DNA of 64,000 nucleotides from UBA10133 sp964348455 (GTDB taxonomy: Bacteria; Patescibacteriota; Microgenomatia; UBA1400; MFAQ01). Positions 58,873-64,000 of this stretch are shown here, piece after piece; position 1 is the first letter of the stretch, and the number at the start of each line of letters is the position of its first letter. The stretch is taken from assembly GCA_964348455.1 (NCBI GenBank), contig CAYGCQ010000001.1, forward strand, positions 69,459 to 133,458, written 5' to 3'. The notes beneath the pieces are model-generated. The model saw nothing but the letters and a program-made list of their open reading frames with translations, was not told the origin of the DNA and made no database searches. A program made the translations under genes and the position numbers.

Positions 58873-59463
58873 ATGAACACAAAAGTTTCGCTGGCCAATA
58901 AATATTTATCTAAGATTACTGCTGCCATAGAGAACATTGAGGAAGATAACTTGAAAAATATTTTAGAGATTGTTGAAGAAAAGTACGAAGATAGAAAAAA
59001 TATATTTATTGCTGGGAATGGAGGCAGTGCAGCGACGGCATCACATTTTGTTGCCGATTTGAATAAAACAGTTCTAGGTAAAAGACCAATTAAATCAAAA
59101 ATTCTCCGCTTTAGAGCAATATGTCTTTCCGACAATACACCACTGGTTACAGCCATCGGAAACGATATTTCCTATGACAATATTTTTTCTGAACAGTTAA
59201 AAAATTACGCCAACAAAGGTGACTTGCTTATAGTTGTTACAGGCAGTGGAAATTCCAAGAACATTATTAATGCTATTAATACCGCTGATGATCTAGGTGT
59301 TCAAACGCTTGGATTGCTTGGATTTGACGGTGGTTTGGCTCTCGAGATAGTTGATGATTATATATTAATTGAAAGTGCGGATTTTGGGGTGATTGAAGAT
59401 TGTCATTCGATAATTTTCCATCTTATTACTGACTATTTTAAGAAGACTCTTGGTTGTGATTAA
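58873..59463 (+). CDS. gmhA: Sedoheptulose 7-phosphate isomerase (phosphoheptose isomerase)
   Basis: A 196-residue SIS-domain protein. NGGSAATASHFVADL and VVTGSGNSKNIINAI form the sugar-phosphate binding site. GVIEDCHSIIFHLI near the end carries the conserved His of the GmhA active site. The reaction converts sedoheptulose 7-phosphate to D-glycero-D-manno-heptose 7-phosphate, the first step in heptose activation. It starts 1 nt after the hddA stop. Confidence 0.9.
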   Translation: MNTKVSLANKYLSKITAAIENIEEDNLKNILEIVEEKYEDRKNIFIAGNGGSAATASHFVADLNKTVLGKRPIKSKILRFRAICLSDNTPLVTAIGNDISYDNIFSEQLKNYANKGDLLIVVTGSGNSKNIINAINTADDLGVQTLGLLGFDGGLALEIVDDYILIESADFGVIEDCHSIIFHLITDYFKKTLGCD

Positions 59464-59974
59464 TAAAATTCTATTCACCAAACAAATTTCCGTGCCATCA
59501 AAGGCCATTTTTATCGACAGAGATGGAGTAATTAACATTAAGCCAAATGACCACGATTATGTTAAGACTTGGGAAGATTTTGTCTTTGTTCCAGGTATTG
59601 AGGAGTATCTGCGTAAATTCACATCAGATGGATACATTATTATCGTAGTTACAAATCAAAGGGGAATTGCCCGCAAACTGATATCACAATCAGTCTTTGA
59701 AGAAATTACTCAAAAAATGAATAATTATCTAATTTCTAAAAACATTCATTTGTCTGCGGTCTATTACTGTCCTCACGAAGAAGGTGGCGGTTGTAGCTGT
59801 CGAAAACCGAAGCCTGGATTAATTCTACAGGCGGCCAAAGATTTTCTTGTTGATTTAAACAGGTCCGTAATTGTAGGAGATTCACCTCAAGATGTAATGG
59901 CTGGTAAACAGGCTAATGTGGGACTACAAATCTTGCTAAGGTCAAATTCACAAAAACAAGTACAATCTAAATAA
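59456..59974 (+). CDS. gmhB: D-glycero-D-manno-heptose 1,7-bisphosphate 7-phosphatase
   Basis: A HAD-family phosphatase of 172 residues from GTG 59456 (TTG 59450 is possible). The catalytic FIDRDGVIN, the VVTNQRGI loop, CRKPKPGL and VGDSPQDVMAG cover HAD motifs I-IV. The zinc loop CPHEEGGGCSC keeps all three Cys and the His of GmhB, but is shorter than in E. coli. It removes the C7 phosphate after HddA. The start overlaps the gmhA stop by 8 bp. Confidence 0.9.
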   Translation: MINKILFTKQISVPSKAIFIDRDGVINIKPNDHDYVKTWEDFVFVPGIEEYLRKFTSDGYIIIVVTNQRGIARKLISQSVFEEITQKMNNYLISKNIHLSAVYYCPHEEGGGCSCRKPKPGLILQAAKDFLVDLNRSVIVGDSPQDVMAGKQANVGLQILLRSNSQKQVQSK

Positions 59975-59978
59975 AGTT

Positions 59979-61118
59979 ATGAAAAAAGTTTTTATTATTT
60001 GCCCATTTACTTCTCCAAATCAAGGCGGTGTGGAGTCTCATTTACAAAAGTTGACATCATATATTGCGAGCAAAGGTCGAAAAACCATATTGGTCAGCTA
60101 CCAACCACTAACAACCCCGGTAAAAGCACCATTTTACGAAAAAAATTCGAATTATGAAATTTATCGTATGCCCTGGTTCGGAAACGGTATTTTTCCAAAG
60201 ATAGAGAATAATGCTCTGGTAACGTTCTTGTATTTGGTTCCCGGACTCCTTCTTTTAAGTTTTATTGTTGGGATTTATAGACGCAAGGAGATAGGAGTCA
60301 TTCATGCACATGGATTTGCAGCTGGCTTTATTGGACTTCTGCTGGGTAAGGTTTTAAGTAAGAGGAAGGTGATCAGTACTCACGCTATTTATAATTTTGA
60401 TAATCGCCCTATCTTGGCAATCTTAGTAAAAAACTTATTGTTGCCTTTCGAATATATCTTGGCTGTTGGAAAACCTTCTCTCGAGGAATTAATAAAAATT
60501 GGTATACCAGAAAACAAGGTTGCAGTACATCCAAATTGGGTGGACACCAACTTTTTCAAACCTAAGGAAACAAAAAGCAGTGCTGGTAAGGTACAAGCAA
60601 TATATGTCGGAAGGGGTTTAGAGAAAAAAGGGATTTTCCTTTTTGGAGAGTTGGCAAAAAGGAATCCCAAAATTGATTTTTTAGCCAGAGTTGGAGACGG
60701 TCCAGATCTGGCTAAATTTATAAACAAGTACTCAAAAGTTCCAAATTTGAGTATTAGAACTTCTCTCCCAAAGGATTTTGAGGAAAAAATGAAAATTATC
60801 CTAAAGGAATATCAAGAGAGCGATATTTTTATCATGCCCTCTTTGTACCCAGAAGGATTTGCTTCTGTTGTATTAGAGGCGTCAGCATCAGGACTTGCTA
60901 TGATTTCCTCCAACACGGGATGCCTTCCGGACATGATTGAAGGGTCGGGTGCCATTCTCATAGAACCATCGCTTAAGAACTTTAATGGGGCACTACATGA
61001 GCTCACGTCTAACAATATAGTTCTTAATGCAAAAAAAATCAAAATGAGAGAATTCGCATTGAAAAATTTCTCTCAAAAGAATGCGAAAATCATTTACAAT
61101 AGCTATGAACTTATATGA
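59979..61118 (+). CDS. GT4 glycosyltransferase
   Basis: A 379-residue GT-B enzyme. The N-terminal domain has NQGGVESHLQKL and VIHAHGFAAGFIG, and a hydrophobic segment (about 86-105) that may dock to the membrane. The donor domain has YVGRGLEKKG and YPEGFASVVLEASASGLAMI (EX7E type). It directly follows gmhB, so a heptosyl donor is possible but unproved. ATGA overlap with the methyltransferase gene. Confidence 0.85.
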   Translation: MKKVFIICPFTSPNQGGVESHLQKLTSYIASKGRKTILVSYQPLTTPVKAPFYEKNSNYEIYRMPWFGNGIFPKIENNALVTFLYLVPGLLLLSFIVGIYRRKEIGVIHAHGFAAGFIGLLLGKVLSKRKVISTHAIYNFDNRPILAILVKNLLLPFEYILAVGKPSLEELIKIGIPENKVAVHPNWVDTNFFKPKETKSSAGKVQAIYVGRGLEKKGIFLFGELAKRNPKIDFLARVGDGPDLAKFINKYSKVPNLSIRTSLPKDFEEKMKIILKEYQESDIFIMPSLYPEGFASVVLEASASGLAMISSNTGCLPDMIEGSGAILIEPSLKNFNGALHELTSNNIVLNAKKIKMREFALKNFSQKNAKIIYNSYELI

Positions 61119-61768
61119 AAAAATTAATTAAGGTCAACTTGGGGTGCGGTCCAGTGGGAATTAAGGGCTGGATTAATTACGATAGTGGTGTTCTTCCACT
61201 CTTGTCCAAATATCCTAAATTTCGTCACTTAGTTTGCACACTTGGCCTACTTCCCAAAAACTATGACGTGGTGTGGCCCAATATTGAACTACTTGATATT
61301 AGAAAAAAATTCCCCTTAAAAAATGATTCTGTAGATTTCATTTATTGCTCCCAAGTTTTGGAGCATTTTGAAAGATATGAAACGCTTCGAATACTAAGTG
61401 AATCGCTTAGGGTTTTAAAGCCGGGTGGAATAATGCGAATCAGTGTCCCAGACATCGCAAAAATGCTTGATATTTATCAGAAACTAAGTAGAACATCACT
61501 AGATTCTGCGGCCCAAGAAATCAACCTCATTTGGTGGGGATATGAAAAAGACGGTCCAGCTCCAAGTGTCATCTCAAAAATATCCAAGTTGTTTATTAGG
61601 GATCATCAGTGGCATTATGATCAGATCTCTATGAAAGAGATTCTTAAAGAAGTAGGATTCTCAAAAATTAAATTTCAAGGGTTTAGGAAAGGTGTTACCC
61701 CTGAGCTAAAAAAACTGGAACTCGATCTTCATCGAGAACATAGCTTATACGTAGAGGTAACAAAGTAA
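61115..61768 (+). CDS. Class I SAM-dependent methyltransferase
   Basis: A 217-residue protein. Motif I is VNLGCGPVGIKGWINYD, followed by the acidic LDI, the motif II region VDFIYCSQVLEHF and the motif III region LKPGGIMRISVPD, as in Methyltransf_11 enzymes found in surface-glycan clusters. It probably caps or decorates a sugar. The start overlaps the GT4 stop by 4 bp. It converges with a second methyltransferase gene with no bases between stops. Confidence 0.85.
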   Translation: MKKLIKVNLGCGPVGIKGWINYDSGVLPLLSKYPKFRHLVCTLGLLPKNYDVVWPNIELLDIRKKFPLKNDSVDFIYCSQVLEHFERYETLRILSESLRVLKPGGIMRISVPDIAKMLDIYQKLSRTSLDSAAQEINLIWWGYEKDGPAPSVISKISKLFIRDHQWHYDQISMKEILKEVGFSKIKFQGFRKGVTPELKKLELDLHREHSLYVEVTK

Positions 61769-62386
61769 TTATTTTTTCTTGGCAACAAACCAATATGACC
61801 ATGCTATTTTTCTTCGAATTGCTTCAGGTAGAAAATCTATTAACTTAAGTAAAAAGTTTATGTGTAATCTTGAAGTGAGGTCTGTGTAGTAGTCATAGTG
61901 GATCTCTAGGCATTTAAAGCCTGTTGTTTCAAACAATTCAATGATATTATCCACACTAAAGCTATACAAGTGATTTCCGTTTCTTGTAAAATAGGGATAT
62001 TTCCAGTGAATGGGGCTCGATTCATTTGGAATGGAAAGTACAAAAATACCTCCCTTTTTAAGATGTCTGTTTGCATATCTAAACATGTTTATTGGAGCAT
62101 CTAGGTGCTCTAATAGGTGTGACGAAAAGACAGCATCGAATTGTTTGTTAAGGTTGGGAGGATTATTTAGGTCACATTCAATTACTTTATGTCCATTTTT
62201 TTTAGCAATAGCTAGATTCTTTGGAGATAGATCTAACCCTACAGATCCTTTTCCGAATCTATCCATGTAACTGCCTTTACCACAACCCAAATCCAGTACT
62301 TTTTTGCGCGCTAGAAGTTTCTGAATTTTATCTACAAAAACTTTTGACACATCAGTTCCAAATTGGTACTTATCTCGATAATTCAT
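61769..62386 (-). CDS. Class I SAM-dependent methyltransferase
   Basis: A 205-residue protein. Motif I LDLGCGKGSYMDRFG, the acidic VGLDLSP, VFSSHLLEHLDAP and LKKGGIFVLSIPNESS identify a Rossmann-type methyltransferase. Related in type to the convergent neighbour but not a close copy. The role is probably modification of a glycan or its lipid carrier. Its upstream gap (97 bp) to the divergent GT4 gene holds no other gene. Confidence 0.85.
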   Translation of the reverse strand: MNYRDKYQFGTDVSKVFVDKIQKLLARKKVLDLGCGKGSYMDRFGKGSVGLDLSPKNLAIAKKNGHKVIECDLNNPPNLNKQFDAVFSSHLLEHLDAPINMFRYANRHLKKGGIFVLSIPNESSPIHWKYPYFTRNGNHLYSFSVDNIIELFETTGFKCLEIHYDYYTDLTSRLHINFLLKLIDFLPEAIRRKIAWSYWFVAKKK

Positions 62387-62483
62387 AGCTACTAGTATAT
62401 ACTTTAGCAGTAGTTAATATTGATCGGTTTAGGACCAAAACGGAAAGCTTTCAATACATCTCCTCACACAAAAGCCGGTGAAC

Positions 62484-63626
62484 ATGAAGAATATAATTAT
62501 AGCCAATCAATTAATTGGAAAGTCAATTTCTAGTGGAGGTGATGTATTAGCATTCCAAATGGTTAGAAGAATGCCTTCTGTTGATACAGTTATCCTCGCT
62601 CCAAAGCTAGCCTCAGAGTCGATTGCCAAAGCTTGCCCTGGAAAGGAAATCTTTAATACTGGGAATTTAAACCCAACTTCTGCCTCATCCATAATTGGTG
62701 GAATTATAACGGTACTCGCGTATATCGAACGTACAATATCCACTTCGGTATTCCTATTCCTGCATTGTAGCCAGATTAGATCCGTTTATCTTACAGGGGA
62801 CTTTCTTTGCGATGTACTTCCGGCATACATAATGAGGATTTTTTGCAAAAATAATCGCATTAAAGTGGTTGGTAACTTTTACCATTTAAACCCAAGTCCC
62901 AAAGACAGGAAGGGAAACCCTCCTTTGATTAGCTATTTCTCGCGTATATTCCAAGAGTTAAGTTTGCGACTAATGAGAAAAACATTATCCCAAATATTTG
63001 TATTAACAGAAGAAGGGAAGAGGGACCTGGTGAATAAAAGCTTTGATTCTAAAAGAGTTGTCGTTTCCGGTGCTGCAGCTGACGTTCCTGGTGCAGTTGG
63101 TGATATAAAGCACCCAAACACCAACCAAATTGTATACGTTGGCCGTATCAATAATACAAAAGGAGCCTTTGATCTGGTTGAGATTTTGAAAATAATCATA
63201 AAGAGCAAACCAAGAGTTAGGTGCGTTATGGTGGGAAGTGCCTCTATCGAAGACCTACAAAAAATGAAGACTATGATAAAGAAAAATGGTTTAGATTCCA
63301 ATATTATTTTGACAGGATTCCTGGATGATAATGAAAAATACAAGATAATTTCTCAATCAAAATGTTTGGTATTACCTTCTAAGGAAGAAGGTTTTGGAAT
63401 AGTTATAATGGAATCACTCTCACTCGGAGTTCCCGTGGTTTGTTTCGACCTTCCAGCGATAGAGCTCATTTACGGAAAATACAAACAAGTATATAGATTA
63501 CGGCTTGGCGACATTGAACAGTTCAGTAACCGAGTGGTAAAAATACTTAAAGCCGACAAGGTAAAATTTAAATACGATTTGCCTTCCTGGGACGATGTCT
63601 TTAAGGTTCAATCTAAGTACTTTTGA
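62484..63626 (+). CDS. GT4 glycosyltransferase
   Basis: A 380-residue GT-B enzyme from ATG 62484 (MKNIIIANQLIG); an in-frame GTG lies 6 nt upstream. Donor-domain motifs are VYVGRINNTKGAFDLVE, ILTGFLDDNEKY and EEGFGIVIMESLSLGVPVV (EX7E type). The N-terminal domain begins GKSISSGGDVLAFQM, a glycine-rich acceptor-side loop. It is separated by 34 bp from the truncated membrane gene that follows. Confidence 0.85.
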   Translation: MKNIIIANQLIGKSISSGGDVLAFQMVRRMPSVDTVILAPKLASESIAKACPGKEIFNTGNLNPTSASSIIGGIITVLAYIERTISTSVFLFLHCSQIRSVYLTGDFLCDVLPAYIMRIFCKNNRIKVVGNFYHLNPSPKDRKGNPPLISYFSRIFQELSLRLMRKTLSQIFVLTEEGKRDLVNKSFDSKRVVVSGAAADVPGAVGDIKHPNTNQIVYVGRINNTKGAFDLVEILKIIIKSKPRVRCVMVGSASIEDLQKMKTMIKKNGLDSNIILTGFLDDNEKYKIISQSKCLVLPSKEEGFGIVIMESLSLGVPVVCFDLPAIELIYGKYKQVYRLRLGDIEQFSNRVVKILKADKVKFKYDLPSWDDVFKVQSKYF

Positions 63627-63660
63627 TAAGTCTAGTAATGTAAACTAAGCAACCACTTCA

Positions 63661-64000
63661 ATGATAAACAAATTAAAAATAATTTCGATATTGATACCTA
63701 TATTCCTAATCGGAATCATTTTTATTCAGCCTATTTTACGGCCGGGACTAATGGTTGGATCCGACTGGACATTCCCATACTCCAACGCACAGATGAGACA
63801 TTATGGCCAAACCTGGAACAGGCTATGGAACAACCAGGAAATTCCAACAGGCACCCAAATTCCGCATAAAAACCTTTATCTATTTGAACTTTTAGTAAAT
63901 GAAATGTCACTCTTAGGCATGGATGGAGTTTTATTTCAAAAAATCTTTACAGTATTAATTCTATTACTAATTTTTTCTTCAGGATTTTTTCTTTTTTTTA
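63661..64000 (+). CDS. Membrane protein, 3' truncated by window edge
   Basis: The frame is open from ATG 63661 to the window end, giving 113 residues. A first helix (about 5-22) leads to an outer loop with GSDWTFPYSNAQM and WNNQEIPTGTQI, then a second helix begins near residue 90. The layout (short N-terminal helix, acidic-aromatic outer loop) resembles YfhO/PTPS-related GT-C proteins in this window, but too little is visible for assignment. Confidence 0.6.
   Translation, partial: MINKLKIISILIPIFLIGIIFIQPILRPGLMVGSDWTFPYSNAQMRHYGQTWNRLWNNQEIPTGTQIPHKNLYLFELLVNEMSLLGMDGVLFQKIFTVLILLLIFSSGFFLFF

Noticed and set aside
1..64000. Alternative genetic code (TGA as glycine)
   Set aside because: Many genes end in TGA within ATGA overlaps, and reading through gives no sensible protein.
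1..64000. Insertion sequence or prophage explaining the repeats
   Set aside because: No transposase, integrase or phage structural gene was found. The source of mobility is outside the window or lost.

Overview
The window looks like a chromosomal surface-polysaccharide / glycosyltransferase (GT) region from a Candidate Phyla Radiation (Patescibacteria) bacterium, most likely of the Microgenomates type. This placement is an inference. It rests on many ArnT/PMT-like membrane GTs, YfhO, DUF2079 and PIG-V-like membrane proteins, very tight gene packing with 4-bp ATGA overlaps, -10 boxes placed 6-11 nt before start codons (leaderless transcription), and no classical LPS assembly genes. TGA works as a stop codon throughout, which argues against the recoded CPR lineages (code 25). 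No rRNA, tRNA, CRISPR array, transposase or integrase was seen.

Layout. 1-17.9 kb: GT2 enzymes, an oligoribonuclease, ArnT-like GTs, a Wzx-like flippase, a 1171-residue membrane protein and an ALG11-like GT4. 17.9-29.3 kb: a PMT-like GT, two head-to-head YfhO paralogs, two GT2 genes, a frameshifted ArnT-like gene and a GT87-like gene. 29.3-40.8 kb: a tandem block containing six paralogous PMT_2-like GTs. 41-50.2 kb: GT2, GT4, an unrecognised pair (523 aa and 80 aa), a PIG-V-like enzyme, a minus-strand LAB_N / GtrB-like GT2 / DUF2079 operon, a second flippase and a small two-TM protein with unusually strong expression signals. 50.2-56 kb: a repeat-filled gap, GT2 enzymes, a HigBA-type toxin-antitoxin pair, a small ferredoxin and a B12-type radical SAM protein. 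56-64 kb: GT2, a frameshifted NDP-sugar epimerase, the heptose-phosphate genes hddA-gmhA-gmhB, GT4 enzymes, two methyltransferases and a truncated membrane protein.

Together the genes suggest a pathway that makes nucleotide-activated and polyprenyl-linked sugars (epimerase, heptose cassette, GtrB/DPM1-like GT2). Soluble GT2/GT4 enzymes would then build chains on the inner face, two flippases export them, and many polytopic GT-C enzymes add sugars from lipid-linked donors on the outer face.

The most striking feature is a superfamily of about 50 dispersed palindromic repeats. Most begin GTCATYC and end GRATCYAT. They fall in several core families and carry interchangeable inner modules. About 29 copies lie inside nine genes and are read in frame as short peptide inserts, mostly between membrane helices. 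They occur in three blocks (0.6-17.2, 29.3-41.1 and 50.3-55.9 kb), almost all in one orientation, and are absent from the rest of the window.
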